Shown: positions 25,562 through 34,765, numbered from the stretch's first letter. The stretch: 64,000 nucleotides of DNA from Streptomyces viridochromogenes (GCF_001270495.1 NZ_LGUR01000241.1:124001-188000); one strand, 5' to 3'. The notes: generated by a model not told the origin, from the letters alone. Made by a program: numbers and translations.

Positions 25562-25595
25562 CACCCGGCGGCGGACATGGGGAAGCCGCCGGGTG
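25562..25595 (-). terminator. leuB terminator hairpin
   Basis: A perfect 11-bp inverted repeat (CACCCGGCGGC / GCCGCCGGGTG) with a 12-nt loop lies about 80 bp beyond the leuB stop. A further copy of the half-sequence ACCCGGCGGC follows at 25603-25612. Confidence 0.65.
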
Positions 25596-25628
25596 CGGAG
25601 TGACCCGGCGGCTTCGATGGGGGTCCCC

Positions 25629-25650
25629 CTCTCGAGCGAATTCGAGAGGA
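25629..25650. repeat. Hairpin of a Streptomyces-type dispersed repeat
   Basis: CCTCTCGA-GCGAAT-TCGAGAGG is a perfect 8-bp stem embedded in a GGGGGTCCCC context. It resembles the widely scattered CTCGAGCGNAGCCGAGAG-like extragenic repeat of Streptomyces. Just downstream of leuB, it may add to termination. Confidence 0.55.
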
Positions 25651-25675
25651 GGGAAGTTCGAGTGCGCGACGGGCC

Positions 25676-26719
25676 TCAGCCGGCTACTCGTACGGCCAGC
25701 GCGTCGCCGATCTCCGACGTGCTGCGGGCGGGCTTGCCGGTGCGCTCGGCGAGGTCGGCGGAGACCGCCTCGTCGATGCGGGCGGCCTCGGCGTCGTAGC
25801 CGAGGTGGCGCAGGAGCAGGGCGACGGACAGCACCGTGGCGGTCGGGTCGGCCTTGCCCTGGCCGGCGATGTCGGGCGCGGAACCGTGGACCGGCTCGAA
25901 CATCGAGGGGAACTCGCCGCTCGGGTTGATGTTCCCGCTCGCGGCGACGCCGATGCCGCCGGAGACGGCCGCGGCGAGGTCGGTGATGATGTCGCCGAAG
26001 AGGTTGTCGGTGACGATCACGTCGAACCGGCCCGGGTCGGTGACCAGGTAGATCGTCGCGGCGTCGACGTGGATGTAGTCGGTGGTGACCTCGGGGAACT
26101 CCTCGGCCACCTTGTTGAAGACGTTCGTCCACAGGTGACCCGCGAAGGCCAGCACGTTGTTCTTGTGGACCAGCGTGAGCTTCTTGCGCGGCCGGGCCTG
26201 GGCTCGGGCGAAGGCGTCACGGACGACGCGCTCGACACCGAAGGCCGTGTTGACGGAGACCTCGGTGGCGACCTCGTGCTCGGTGCCCTTGCGGATGGTG
26301 CCGCCGTTGCCGGTGTACGGGCCCTCGGTGCCCTCGCGGACGACGATGAAGTCGATCTCGGGCTGGCCGGCGAGCGGGGTGGCGACGCCCGGGAGGAGCT
26401 TCGACGGACGCAGGTTGACGTGGTGGTCGAAGAGGAAGCGGAGCTTCAGCAGGAAGCCGCGCTCCAGGACACCGGACGGGACCGACGGGTCACCGATCGC
26501 GCCGAGCAGGATGGCGTCGTGCTTCTTCAGGGCGGCGATGTCCGCGTCGGTGAGGGTCTCACCCGTGGCGTGGTAGCGCTTGGCGCCGAAGTCGAACTCC
26601 TTGGTCTCCAGCTTCACATCCTGCGGAAGGACGGCGGAGAGCACCTTCAGACCTTCGGCCACGACCTCCTGGCCGATGCCGTCACCGGGAATCACTGCGA
26701 GATTGAGGCTGCGAGACAT
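25676..26719 (-). CDS. leuB: 3-Isopropylmalate dehydrogenase, 347 aa
   Basis: LeuB oxidises and decarboxylates 3-isopropylmalate to 2-oxoisocaproate with NAD+ in leucine synthesis. Motifs: [17 protein letters not shown] at the N-terminus, [20 protein letters not shown], the active-site segment [14 protein letters not shown] with Lys, [29 protein letters not shown], and the NAD-binding [18 protein letters not shown]. The 347-aa form starting [14 protein letters not shown] is the actinobacterial type. It is monocistronic with a downstream hairpin and diverges from the phosphatase gene. Confidence 0.94.
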   Translation of the reverse strand: MSRSLNLAVIPGDGIGQEVVAEGLKVLSAVLPQDVKLETKEFDFGAKRYHATGETLTDADIAALKKHDAILLGAIGDPSVPSGVLERGFLLKLRFLFDHHVNLRPSKLLPGVATPLAGQPEIDFIVVREGTEGPYTGNGGTIRKGTEHEVATEVSVNTAFGVERVVRDAFARAQARPRKKLTLVHKNNVLAFAGHLWTNVFNKVAEEFPEVTTDYIHVDAATIYLVTDPGRFDVIVTDNLFGDIITDLAAAVSGGIGVAASGNINPSGEFPSMFEPVHGSAPDIAGQGKADPTATVLSVALLLRHLGYDAEAARIDEAVSADLAERTGKPARSTSEIGDALAVRVAG

Positions 26720-26884
26720 GTCGGCACCCTACTCCTCGTCCCATGGGATGACACACGATGTCCGCCATACGGACATCGCGTCGGCGGTGCGGTGCGGGCA
26801 CGGCGGGGGGTCTGCGCTTGCGCGTCGACCCGCGTTCACCCGTATGTAGGGCGGGTGTTGGCCTCCGCTGGGAACTTCCCTCCC

Positions 26885-28459
26885 ATGGACCTTCCCGACT
26901 TCGGCATCCCCCCGCAGCTCGCCCGCCGTATGAGCATGGCGGAACAGCACGAGTACCTCCGTACAAAACTGTCCCGGCGCCGCACGCTGGTGACGGCGGG
27001 CGCGGTGGCGGGCGGTCTGCTGACCGGCTGCTCGGGGCCGGGATCGGGTGCGTCCGGTACGACGTCCTCCGCGTCGGCGCCCGCGTCCACCCTCACCAGG
27101 GTGCCGGGTTCCGCCGTCGCCCCCTTCGGCCGCCATCTCGCCTTCGGCGCCGACCCCAAAACCCAGATGCGGATCTCCTGGCAGGTGCCGGCCGCGGTGC
27201 GGGGGCCGTATATCCGGGTCGGTCTGCGCCCCGACGACCTGAGCCGCCGGATCGAGGCCGAGGTCCGCGATCTGCGCACACCGGAACTGCGGGGCATTCG
27301 CGCGGCGCTGGAGCAGTACTACCTCCACGCGGCGCTGGACGGCCTGCGCCCCGGCACGACGTACTACTACGGCGTGGGCCACGAAGGCTTCGACCCTGCC
27401 TCACCCCGGAACCGCTCGACGATCGCCGACTTCCGGACCGCCCCGGCGACCCCGGAGACCTTCACCTTCACGGCCTTCGGCGACCAGGGCGTCAGCGAGG
27501 CCGCGTCCGCCAACGACCACGTCCTGCTGCGCCGGAACCCTGCCTTCCATCTGCACGCGGGCGACATCTGCTATGCCAACGTCAAGGGCCTCGGCAAGGA
27601 GTCGGACGCCTACGACCCCGGCTTCTGGGACCTGTATCTGAAGCAGACCGAGTCGGTGTCCAAGTCGGTGCCGTGGATGGTGACGACCGGCAACCACGAC
27701 ATGGAGGCCTGGTACTCGCCGGACGGCTACGGCGGCCAGCTGGCCCGCTGGTCCCTGCCGGAGAGCGGCTTCGACCCCCGGGCGACCCCGGGCGCGTACT
27801 CCTTCACCTACGGCAACGTCGGCTTCGTGGCGCTGGACGCGAACGACGTGTCGTACGAGATCCCCGCCAACCGGGGGCACACGGACGGCCGCCAGACGAA
27901 GTGGCTGGACGAGCGGCTCGGTGAGCTGCGGGCGGCGAAGGACGTCGACTTCGTCGTCGTCTACTTCCACCACTGCGCGTACTCGACGTCCACGCACGCG
28001 TCCGACGGGGGTGTGCGGGCCGAGTGGGTCCCGCTGTTCGCCCGGCACCAGGTGGACCTGGTGATCAACGGGCACAACCACGTCTACGAGCGGACGGACG
28101 CCATCAAGAACGGCGAGGTCGGCAGGCAGGTGCCGATCGGCGCGTCCACGGACCCGACGCGGGACGGCATCGTCTACGTCACGGCCGGCGGGGGCGGCAA
28201 GGAACTGTACGGCTTCCCGGCGGGCGTCGAGGAGAGCTACGAGGGGCACGTGAGCGAGCGGGAGTCCGTCGCCACGTTCAAGTGGACCAGGTCACGCGAC
28301 ACCAAGGCGGAAAGCGTGGAGTGGTCACGGGTGCGGTACCGGGGCTTCTCCTTCCTCTCGGTGGAGGCGGAGAGCGGCGCGAAGCCCCGGCTGAAGGTGT
28401 CGGCGCTGGCACAGAGCGGGGAGCGCATCGACCACTTCGAGGTGCGTCGCGGCGGCTGA
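26885..28459 (+). CDS. Purple acid phosphatase-type metallophosphoesterase, TAT lipoprotein, 524 aa
   Basis: This is an extracytoplasmic phosphatase. The N-terminal region holds a twin-arginine signal (SRRRTLVTAGAVAGGLLTGC) with lipobox LTGC, so it should be a TAT-exported lipoprotein. A fibronectin-like PAP N-domain (MRISWQVPAAVRGPYIRVGL) is followed by the metallophosphoesterase core with all five PAP blocks: FGDQG, GDICYANV, GNHD, YFHHCAY and GHNHVYER. The ATG at 26885 gives MDLPDFGIPPQLARRMS. The frame is open for 1 kb upstream as an antisense shadow of leuB. It likely supplies phosphate from organic esters. A hairpin follows the stop. Confidence 0.92.
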   Translation: MDLPDFGIPPQLARRMSMAEQHEYLRTKLSRRRTLVTAGAVAGGLLTGCSGPGSGASGTTSSASAPASTLTRVPGSAVAPFGRHLAFGADPKTQMRISWQVPAAVRGPYIRVGLRPDDLSRRIEAEVRDLRTPELRGIRAALEQYYLHAALDGLRPGTTYYYGVGHEGFDPASPRNRSTIADFRTAPATPETFTFTAFGDQGVSEAASANDHVLLRRNPAFHLHAGDICYANVKGLGKESDAYDPGFWDLYLKQTESVSKSVPWMVTTGNHDMEAWYSPDGYGGQLARWSLPESGFDPRATPGAYSFTYGNVGFVALDANDVSYEIPANRGHTDGRQTKWLDERLGELRAAKDVDFVVVYFHHCAYSTSTHASDGGVRAEWVPLFARHQVDLVINGHNHVYERTDAIKNGEVGRQVPIGASTDPTRDGIVYVTAGGGGKELYGFPAGVEESYEGHVSERESVATFKWTRSRDTKAESVEWSRVRYRGFSFLSVEAESGAKPRLKVSALAQSGERIDHFEVRRGG

Positions 28460-28484
28460 GTCCCCCAAAGGGGCGCTCAGCCGC
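28452..28484. terminator. Terminator after the phosphatase gene
   Basis: GCGGCTGAG / CTCAGCCGC form a 9-bp stem and enclose an inner CCCC-CAAA-GGGG stem. The hairpin overlaps the stop codon and faces the small gene on the other strand. Confidence 0.65.
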
Positions 28485-28508
28485 ACATCGACACTGCCGG
28501 CGGAGCGT

Positions 28509-28649
28509 TCACGCCGCCTGATGGCCGGTGGCGCCCCCGTTGTCCCTGCGGTCGAGGGCGCGCTGGAGAGCGGCGGCGGCGTTCTTTCGGTCGGACTCGC
28601 TCGTACGGGAGAGGTGACGGACTCGACGGCGGGCGGTCGTCTCGGCCAT
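28509..28649 (-). CDS. Small conserved Streptomyces protein, 46 aa
   Basis: This short ORF starts MAETTARRRVRHLSRTSESD and ends NGGATGHQAA. A clear ribosome site (AAGGAG, 28660-28665) precedes the ATG. The middle reads RKNAAAALQRALDRRD, a strongly basic amphipathic helix. I recall near-identical small proteins in many Streptomyces genomes, without assigned function. Codon third positions are GC-biased, as expected for coding sequence. It may bind nucleic acid or be a stress-type small protein, but this is speculation. Confidence 0.65.
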   Translation of the reverse strand: MAETTARRRVRHLSRTSESDRKNAAAALQRALDRRDNGGATGHQAA

Positions 28650-28907
28650 GGGAAATCGACTCCTTCGACAATCCGGGAGTGCGGAAAGGGGTTACGAGAC
28701 GCCGGATGGGGCGGGGAGCGGTGCCGCAGGGGTTGCCTGCACGGGGCCCGGCTCACGACCGCCATTCGCTTGATCGAGCGAGACGTTCGGCTTCTACAAA
28801 GTTAAGGGAGGATGGCGCGTCTGTCTCCACAATTACTCGGACTTCCTACTATCTGAGACGGCGGAGTGGGTCACACGCCACTGACCTGGCCTTTTACCGT
28901 CTTCCCG

Positions 28908-29465
28908 TCAGAGCACGTCCCCGTCCCGCCAGTCGAAGACCAGCTCGAACGCCGGGTCGAGCGGGCCGGCGAGGGCGGGCCGCACGAACGTCGTGCCCTC
29001 CTCGTCCGGCAGATGCATGACGCCCTCGGTGCCCAGCGCGCAGACCCGCCCGCTCCACACCGTCCAGCCGCGGGCGGCGTACAGCGCGGCCCCCTCGTCG
29101 CTCGCGGACAGCATCCCCGCGTCGTACGCCCGGTCGATCACCCGCTCCAGCTCCGCCATCACCCGGCCGCCGAGCCCCGTCCGGCGCGCGTCGGGCCGTA
29201 CGGCGACGGCCTCGACGTACCCGACCCGCAGCCACCGCTCCCGGTGCCGGACCCGCCGCATGACCACCGAACCGTGCGCGACGAGCCGGCCGGCGTCGTC
29301 GTGGACGAGGGCATGGACGCCGCCGAGCCCGTGGTCCCAGTCCTCGTCGGAGAAGTCCCCGTCGAAGGCGTCGTCCAACAGGGCGCGGACGGCCCGCAGT
29401 TCGTCGGAGGTGAGGTCGGCGGTGTGTGCGGTGCGCGGCGTGCGGGCGGGCGGGGTCGGTGTCAT
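28908..29465 (-). CDS. Aminoglycoside 2'-N-acetyltransferase (AAC(2')-I)-like GNAT, 185 aa
   Basis: This is a GNAT acetyltransferase closely patterned on chromosomal AAC(2')-I enzymes of mycobacteria: HTADLTSDELRAVRALLDDAF, GDFSDEDWDHGLGGVHALV, LRVGYVEAVAVRPDARRTGLG (acetyl-CoA loop), LYAARGWTVW and the C-terminal FDWRDGDVL. Mycobacterial AAC(2')-Ic has the same order (DWEHTLGGMHAL, RCGYVEGVAV, CDWRAGDVW, from memory). The start MTPTPPARTPRTAHT at 29465 was chosen over the longer frame without homology. In mycobacteria the enzyme acetylates aminoglycosides; here the substrate is unproven and could be a cell metabolite. Confidence 0.82.
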   Translation of the reverse strand: MTPTPPARTPRTAHTADLTSDELRAVRALLDDAFDGDFSDEDWDHGLGGVHALVHDDAGRLVAHGSVVMRRVRHRERWLRVGYVEAVAVRPDARRTGLGGRVMAELERVIDRAYDAGMLSASDEGAALYAARGWTVWSGRVCALGTEGVMHLPDEEGTTFVRPALAGPLDPAFELVFDWRDGDVL

Positions 29466-29569
29466 CCACCCAGTATCCGTACGGTGGCGGATCGCCCACT
29501 CGGCTGATCCTCCGCCGATCCTCCGCGCGGCACGGGACATACGGTGACCGCGAGGGGAACGGTGAGGTC

Positions 29570-29776
29570 ATGAACGACACGGCGCAAGTGTTCCTTGAGG
29601 GCGGCCCGGACGACCTGCCCGACCGGATCGTCCCGACCCCGTTGCCCGGCCCGGACGTGAAGATCAAGCTCCGCGGTGGATACGAGCACTTCCGGCCGAC
29701 GGCGCGGCAGGCGGACACGCCCGAGGGCAAGCTGCCCGTGTACGTGTGGTGGGAGCGGACGGAGATCGCCGAGTAG
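29570..29776 (+). CDS. Small DUF5988-like protein, 68 aa
   Basis: This is a short acidic protein, MNDTAQVFLEGGPDDLPDRI at the start, with VKIKLRGGYEHFRPTAR in the middle and LPVYVWWERTEIAE at the end. The pattern FLEGGPxDLPxR followed by a GGYEHF motif matches, from memory, the actinobacterial DUF5988 family often found near secondary-metabolite or resistance genes. The ATG has GGTGAGGTC upstream. It diverges from the AAC(2')-like gene, and its stop is 1 bp from the stop of the convergent hydrolase. Function unknown. Confidence 0.7.
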   Translation: MNDTAQVFLEGGPDDLPDRIVPTPLPGPDVKIKLRGGYEHFRPTARQADTPEGKLPVYVWWERTEIAE

Positions 29777-29777
29777 G

Positions 29778-30609
29778 TCAGCCCAGCGCGGCCGCCACTG
29801 CCGCCCGGAAGCCCTTCGGATCCTCCACCCACGGCAGGTGCCCGGCGCCGGGCAGGGTCACCCGGGTCACGTTCGGCAGCGCCCGCTCCAGTGAGTCCAC
29901 GGCCCGGCGCGGCCGGATGTCCCGCTCCCCGTCGACGATGAGGACGGGCAGGTCCAGGGCCTGGCAGGCGGCGTGGAGCCCGGGCGTGCCCCAGGTCCGT
30001 TTCGTCTCGGCGTTCAGGGGCCCTGCCGCACTCGTGGTTGATCCCGAACCAGGGATCGGCCATCCGCTCGGCGTGCTGCAGCGCCCGCCCCCGGTCCTCG
30101 AACTCGACGGTCCAGTGCAGCACCGCCCGCTCACGGTCCCCGTCCGGCAACTCCCGCCAGCGGGCGAGCCGTTCGGGCACCTCGTCGAGCCTGGCGAGGA
30201 AGTTCTCCTCGAACGGGCCGCGCCAGGACGACACCGGGTCGATGCCCGTACCGCTCACGTACACGAGCGCGGCGACCCGCTCCGGGTGGGCCAGCGCGTA
30301 GCTCAGCGCCAGTTGCGCACCCCAGGAGTGGCCGAGCAGCACCATCCGGTCGAGCGCGTGGTGCCGTCGTACGGCGTCCAGATCGGCCACGAAGCGGTCG
30401 GTGGTCCACGGGCCCGCGCTCCGCTCCGACCGGCCGCATCCGCGCTGGTCCCAGCGGACGACCGTGGCCAGGTCGGCGAGCATCGCGGCCACGTCCTCGA
30501 ACATGTCCCACAGACCCGGGCCGCCGTGGCAGAGGACCAAGGGCCGGCCCCGGCCCGTCCGCGAGGTCCAGAGCCTCGCCCCGTCGTCGGTGGTCACCGT
30601 CTCCGTCAT
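29778..30609 (-). pseudogene. Alpha/beta hydrolase (proline iminopeptidase-like) with a frameshift
   Basis: The N-terminal two thirds are a normal alpha/beta hydrolase: LVLCHGGPGLWDMFEDVAAM (oxyanion loop), VRWDQRGCGRSERS and the nucleophile elbow LLGHSWGAQLALSYALAHPERV. After FGINHECGRA the frame is lost. The remaining C-terminus (ETKRTWGTPGLHAACQALDL, then LIVDGERDIRP and GAGHLPWVEDPKGF with the catalytic Asp and His) continues in another frame. Removing one base from the GGGG/CCC run at 30017-30023 restores a single ~276-aa protein. It is either a recent pseudogene or a base-call error in a homopolymer. Confidence 0.82.
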
Positions 30610-30640
30610 GGTGGACAGTCTCCCCGGTCCCGACATGCGC

Positions 30641-30667
30641 GAGGGCCGGGCGAATCGCCCGGCCCTC
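30641..30667 (-). terminator. pruA terminator
   Basis: A perfect 12-bp stem (GAGGGCCGGGCG / CGCCCGGCCCTC) with the 3-nt loop AAT lies 40 bp past the pruA stop and before the hydrolase start. Confidence 0.75.
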
Positions 30668-30706
30668 AACGCTCATGCCCCAACCCTCAGGCACTCTGAC
30701 TGGTCG

Positions 30707-32338
30707 TCAGCCCATGTGCGGGTAGCCGTAGTCGGTCGGCGCGACCAGCGTCTCCTTGATGGCGCGGGTCAGCGTCCAGCGCATCAGGTTCTGCGGGGCG
30801 CCGGCCTTGTCGTTGGTGCCGGAGGCCCGGCCGCCGCCGAAGGGCTGCTGGCCGACGACGGCTCCGGTCGACTTGTCGTTGATGTAGAAGTTGCCGGCCG
30901 CGTAGCGCAGCTTCTCCATCGTGTACGCCGCCGCGGCGCGGTCGCCGGAGATGACCGAGCCGGTCAGAGCGTACGCGGACACCGACTCCATCTGCTCCAG
31001 CATCTCGTCGTACCGGTCGTCCTCGTAGACGTACACGGCGAGGAACGGGCCGAAGTACTCGGTGGTGAAGACCTCGTTCTCCGGGTCGGTGCACTCGACG
31101 ACGGTCGGGCGGACGAAGTAGCCGACCGAGTCGTCGTAGGAGCCGCCCGCGACGATCGTGCAGGTCGGGTCGGACTTGGCGCGGTCGATGGCGGCCTTGT
31201 TCTTGGCGAAGGCACGCTCGTCGATGACGGCGCCGATGAAGTTGGACAGGTCGGTGACGTCACCCATGGTGATGTAGTCGACCTCGGCCGCGAACTCTTC
31301 CTTGAAGCCGGAGTTCCAGATCGACGCCGGGATGTACGCCCGGGAGGTCGCCGAGCACTTCTGGCCCTGGTACTCGAAGGCACCGCGGGTCAGGGCCGTC
31401 TTCAGGACCGCCCTGTCGGCGCTCGGGTGCGCGACGACGAAGTCCTTGCCGCCGGTCTCACCGACGATGCGCGGGTAGGAGCGGTACTTCTCGATGTTGT
31501 TGCCGACCGTCTTCCACAGGTACTGGAAGGTCTTGGTCGAGCCGGTGAAGTGGATGCCGGCGAGGTCACGGTGTTCCAGAGCCACCTTGGAGACCTCGAT
31601 GCCGTCACCGGTGACGAGGTTGATGACGCCCTTGGGCAGACCGGCCTCCTCCAGCAGCTGGAGCAGCAGCACGGCGGCGTGGGTCTGCGTCGGGGACGGC
31701 TTCCAGACCACGACGTTGCCCATCAGGGCGGGCGCGGTGGGCAGGTTGCCCGCGATGGCCGTGAAGTTGAACGGCGTGATCGCGTAGACGAAGCCCTCCA
31801 GCGGGCGGTGGTCGAGGCGGTTCCAGACGCCCGGGGAGTTGGCCGGGGGCTGCTCGGCGAGCAGGTCACGGGCGTACTTGACGTTGAAGCGCCAGAAGTC
31901 GATCAGCTCGCAGGGCGTGTCGATCTCGGCCTGCTGGGCGGTCTTGGACTGGCCGAGCATGGTGGAGGCGGCCAGCGTCTCGCGCCACGGGCCGGACAGC
32001 AGCTCGGCGGCGCGCAGGATGATCGCGGCACGGTCGTCGAAGGACATCGCGCGCCAGGCCGGCGCGGCGGCGAGGGCCGCGTCGATGGCGTCCTGGGCGT
32101 CCTGCTGGGTGGCGTTGCCGTAGGTGCCGAGGCGGGCCTTGTGGTTGTGCGGCTGTACGACGTCGAGGCGCTCGCCGCCGCCCATCCGCCGCTCGCCGCC
32201 GATCGTGCAGGGCAGGTCGATCGGGTTCTCGGCCAGCTCCTTGAGCTTGACCTCCAGCCGGGCGCGCTCGGGCGAGCCGGGGGCGTAGCCGTGCACCGGC
32301 TCGTTGACGGGGGTGGGGACCTGGGTCACAGCGTCCAT
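30707..32338 (-). CDS. pruA: L-glutamate gamma-semialdehyde (delta-1-pyrroline-5-carboxylate) dehydrogenase, 543 aa
   Basis: This is the second enzyme of proline catabolism; it oxidises glutamate semialdehyde to glutamate with NAD+. It is an aldehyde dehydrogenase superfamily protein of the monofunctional P5CDH type. Signatures: FVYAITPFNFTAIAGNLPTAPALMGNVVVWKPS (NAD-binding), the catalytic Glu in IVGETGGKDFVVAHPSAD, the catalytic Cys in FEYQGQKCSATSRAYIP, and the C-terminal KSTGAVVGQQPFGGGRASGTND. It follows putB by 51 bp on the same strand, so the two form the put operon. Confidence 0.94.
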   Translation of the reverse strand: MDAVTQVPTPVNEPVHGYAPGSPERARLEVKLKELAENPIDLPCTIGGERRMGGGERLDVVQPHNHKARLGTYGNATQQDAQDAIDAALAAAPAWRAMSFDDRAAIILRAAELLSGPWRETLAASTMLGQSKTAQQAEIDTPCELIDFWRFNVKYARDLLAEQPPANSPGVWNRLDHRPLEGFVYAITPFNFTAIAGNLPTAPALMGNVVVWKPSPTQTHAAVLLLQLLEEAGLPKGVINLVTGDGIEVSKVALEHRDLAGIHFTGSTKTFQYLWKTVGNNIEKYRSYPRIVGETGGKDFVVAHPSADRAVLKTALTRGAFEYQGQKCSATSRAYIPASIWNSGFKEEFAAEVDYITMGDVTDLSNFIGAVIDERAFAKNKAAIDRAKSDPTCTIVAGGSYDDSVGYFVRPTVVECTDPENEVFTTEYFGPFLAVYVYEDDRYDEMLEQMESVSAYALTGSVISGDRAAAAYTMEKLRYAAGNFYINDKSTGAVVGQQPFGGGRASGTNDKAGAPQNLMRWTLTRAIKETLVAPTDYGYPHMG

Positions 32339-32389
32339 GGGTTCCGTAACTCCTTACTGAGCGGTGTGTTTCGAGCCGTTGTGTGGGGC

Positions 32390-33316
32390 TCAGCCCTTGC
32401 TGACCATCGAGCGCAGGAAGAACCGCAGGTTGGCGGGCTTCTCCGCGAGCCTTCGCATGAAGTAGCCGTACCAGTCGGTGCCGTAGGCGGTGTAGACGCG
32501 CATCCGGTGGCCCTCGGCGGCCAGCCGCAGGTGCTCGTCGGTCCTGATCCCGTACAGCATCTGGAACTCGTACTCGTCGAGCTTTCGGCCGACGCGGTGG
32601 GCGAGCTCCTGGGCGATGGCGATCAGGCGCGGGTCGTGGGAGCCGATCATCGGGTACCCGGCGCCCTCCATCAGAATCCCGAGGACCCGGACGTACGCCT
32701 TGTCGATCTCGTGTTTCTGCTGGTAAGCGACCTCGGCGGGCTCCTTGTAGGCGCCCTTGACGAGCCGTACGCGGCTGCCGTTCTCCGCGAGGCGGCGGGC
32801 GTCGGCCTCGGTGCGGAAGAGGTAGGCCTGGATGACGCACCCGGTCTGCGGGAAGTCCTTCCGCAGCTCCTCGTGGATGGCGAACATCGAGTCGAGGGTG
32901 GTGTGGTCCTCCGCGTCGAGGGTGACCGTCGTACCGATGGCGGCGGCGGCCTCGACGACCGGGCGGACGTTGGCGAGGGCGAGCTCGTGGCCGCCGTCCA
33001 GCGCCTGCCCGAACATGGACAGCTTGACGGACATCTCGGCCCTGGTGCCCAGCTCCAGCTCCGTCAGCCGGTCGATGAGCGCCAGATAGGCGTCCCGGGC
33101 GGCCTCGGCCTGCTCGGGGGTGGTGATGTCCTCGCCGACGACGTCCATCGTCAGCTCCAGGCCCTGGGAGGTCAGGTCCCGGATGATCGGCACGATCTCG
33201 TCGACCGTCTCACCGGGGATGAACCGGTCGACGACCTGCTTGGTCCCCGGGGCCGCCGAGATCAGGCGTCGTATCCGGTCGCTGCGCGACGCGGCAAGAA
33301 TCACGGGACCCAGCAC
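32390..33316 (-). CDS. putB: Proline dehydrogenase, 308 aa
   Basis: This is an FAD-dependent PRODH that oxidises proline to P5C. It is the short monofunctional form, an (alpha/beta)8 barrel with the C-terminal substrate motif YGTDWYGYFMRRLAEKPANL and the barrel strand NGSRVRLVKGAYKEPAEVAY. The GTG at 33316 has GGAGG 7 bp upstream and yields VLGPVILAASRSDRIRRLIS; the longer ATG frame runs into the regulator's promoter. It is first gene of the putB-pruA operon, facing a PucR-type regulator across ~110 bp. Confidence 0.92.
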   Translation of the reverse strand: MLGPVILAASRSDRIRRLISAAPGTKQVVDRFIPGETVDEIVPIIRDLTSQGLELTMDVVGEDITTPEQAEAARDAYLALIDRLTELELGTRAEMSVKLSMFGQALDGGHELALANVRPVVEAAAAIGTTVTLDAEDHTTLDSMFAIHEELRKDFPQTGCVIQAYLFRTEADARRLAENGSRVRLVKGAYKEPAEVAYQQKHEIDKAYVRVLGILMEGAGYPMIGSHDPRLIAIAQELAHRVGRKLDEYEFQMLYGIRTDEHLRLAAEGHRMRVYTAYGTDWYGYFMRRLAEKPANLRFFLRSMVSKG

Positions 33317-33423
33317 GGGGCACCTCCACAAACCAGCAGATAGAACCACCGTGAAACCTAAGGATCCCTCCGATCGTCGGCCATCGACAGCTGTCACGCA
33401 TCCGTGCCGCAGATCTCAGACAG

Positions 33424-34632
33424 ATGTATGAAGGGCTTGCGGAAATGCGGGAGAATGCCCGGGTGACGTCCGAATACAAAGGTGACTTCCAGGAGCTGGT
33501 CGACGAGATCTCGGAGCTGCTGGGGGTGCCGGCGACGCTGGAGAACCGGGACTTCGAGCTGATCGCCTTCGGCGCGTACGACAGCGAGGGCGAACTCGAC
33601 GCGTCGGCCCTGGACCCCGTCCGCACCCGCTCGATCCTCACGCGCCGCTCCACGGCGGCCGTGCGGACCTGGTTCGAGGGCTTCGGGATCACACGGGCGA
33701 CCGGCCCGGTGCGGATCCCGCCGACCCCGGAGGCCGGGGTGTACCGGGGGCGCATCTGTCTGCCGGTACGCCATCGGGGGGTCGTGCTCGGTTACGTCTG
33801 GCTCCTGGACGACGATCCGGGCCCGACCGAGCAGCAGCTCGCGGCCGCGATGGAGGTGACCGCGCGGATCGGCGCGCTGCTCGCGGACGAGGCGCAGCAC
33901 GGGGCGGATCTGAGCCGGGAACTGCGGGCCGTGCTGGTCGCGGAGCCGGGCTGGCAGGGGGACATGGCGGTGGCGGCGCTGCGCACTGCCCTCGGCGCCC
34001 GCGGCGACGGCCCGCACACCGTGGTGTGCGTCGCCCCCTGGCCGTCGGCCGACCCCGACGACGCCCCGTCCGTGCGTACGGTGCCGCACGCGACAGCACT
34101 GTGCACGGTGCCGTGGGGGACGAGCGGGCAGAGTCTCGCCGTACTGGTGCGGCTGCGCTCGGCGGAGGTGCGGACGCCGGCCCAGGCGGCGGCGTCGAGG
34201 CTGCTCAAGGACGAGGCGCTGCGTTCGGCGGCCGGTATCGGCGCTCCCCGCACGGGCCTCGGCGAACTGCCCGCCGCCTGGCAGGAGTCCTCGGCCGCGG
34301 CCCGCGCCGCCCTGGCCGAGCCCCGGCTGGGCCCGATCGCGGAGTGGGCGCACATCGGCCCGTACCGCCTGCTGACGTCCCTGCCCCCGGACGCGGCCCG
34401 GGACCCCGCGGTCGCCCAGCTCCTCTCCCCCACCCACCATGAACTCGCCCGCACCGCCGAGACCTACCTCGACTGCGCGGGCCAGGCCGGCCGCACCGCC
34501 GCCGCACTGGGCATCCACCGCCAGACCCTGTACTACCGCCTCTCCCGCGTCGAGCAGCTGACGGGGCTTGATCTGGACGACGGGGAGGATCGGCTGTTGC
34601 TGCACATGGCGTTGAAGGGGGCGCGGTTGTAG
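33424..34632 (+). CDS. PucR/CdaR-type helix-turn-helix regulator, 402 aa
   Basis: The C-terminal ~60 residues form the PucR-type HTH domain: [31 protein letters not shown] and [19 protein letters not shown]. The N-terminal ~180 residues resemble a GAF-like sensory domain ([41 protein letters not shown]). Regulators of this type activate catabolic genes on binding substrate. Its divergent position to putB-pruA makes it the likely proline-responsive activator. The true start may be the GTG 13 codons downstream ([12 protein letters not shown]). Confidence 0.83.
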   Translation: MYEGLAEMRENARVTSEYKGDFQELVDEISELLGVPATLENRDFELIAFGAYDSEGELDASALDPVRTRSILTRRSTAAVRTWFEGFGITRATGPVRIPPTPEAGVYRGRICLPVRHRGVVLGYVWLLDDDPGPTEQQLAAAMEVTARIGALLADEAQHGADLSRELRAVLVAEPGWQGDMAVAALRTALGARGDGPHTVVCVAPWPSADPDDAPSVRTVPHATALCTVPWGTSGQSLAVLVRLRSAEVRTPAQAAASRLLKDEALRSAAGIGAPRTGLGELPAAWQESSAAARAALAEPRLGPIAEWAHIGPYRLLTSLPPDAARDPAVAQLLSPTHHELARTAETYLDCAGQAGRTAAALGIHRQTLYYRLSRVEQLTGLDLDDGEDRLLLHMALKGARL

Positions 34633-34692
34633 CCGCGCCGAGCCGCCGCCCGAACCGCCGCGTCGAGCCGCCCGACCAGCGGGACCCGTGTA

Positions 34693-34720
34693 TTGGAAAT
34701 GATTGTCATCATGCTACGGT
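34693..34720 (+). promoter_or_regulatory. Promoter overlapped by a Zur/Fur-like box
   Basis: TTGGAA (34693-34698) and TACGGT (34715-34720) are 16 bp apart, a good promoter. Over the -35 and spacer lies TGGAAAT-G-ATTGTCA (34694-34708), a 7-1-7 dyad that differs at two bases from the Streptomyces Zur consensus TGAAAATGATTTTCA. An overlapping dyad ATGAT-TGTC-ATCAT ends at 34712. Binding here should block the promoter of the ABC importer operon. Confidence 0.6.
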
Positions 34721-34765
34721 TCGCAGCAACCGCTGTCTTGACTGCCCCTTTACCCGGAGGGCCCC

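Larger units (their letters stand above)
25369..25675 (-). other. Intergenic region leuB-ilvE
   Basis: This 307-bp gap holds the leuB terminator and a second hairpin at its distal end, and the ilvE promoter region near 25370-25450. Direct repeats CCAGTACTG and CCAGTGCTA occur around 25412-25440. I looked for a leader peptide rich in Ile, Val or Leu codons ahead of ilvE and found none convincing. Confidence 0.5.
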
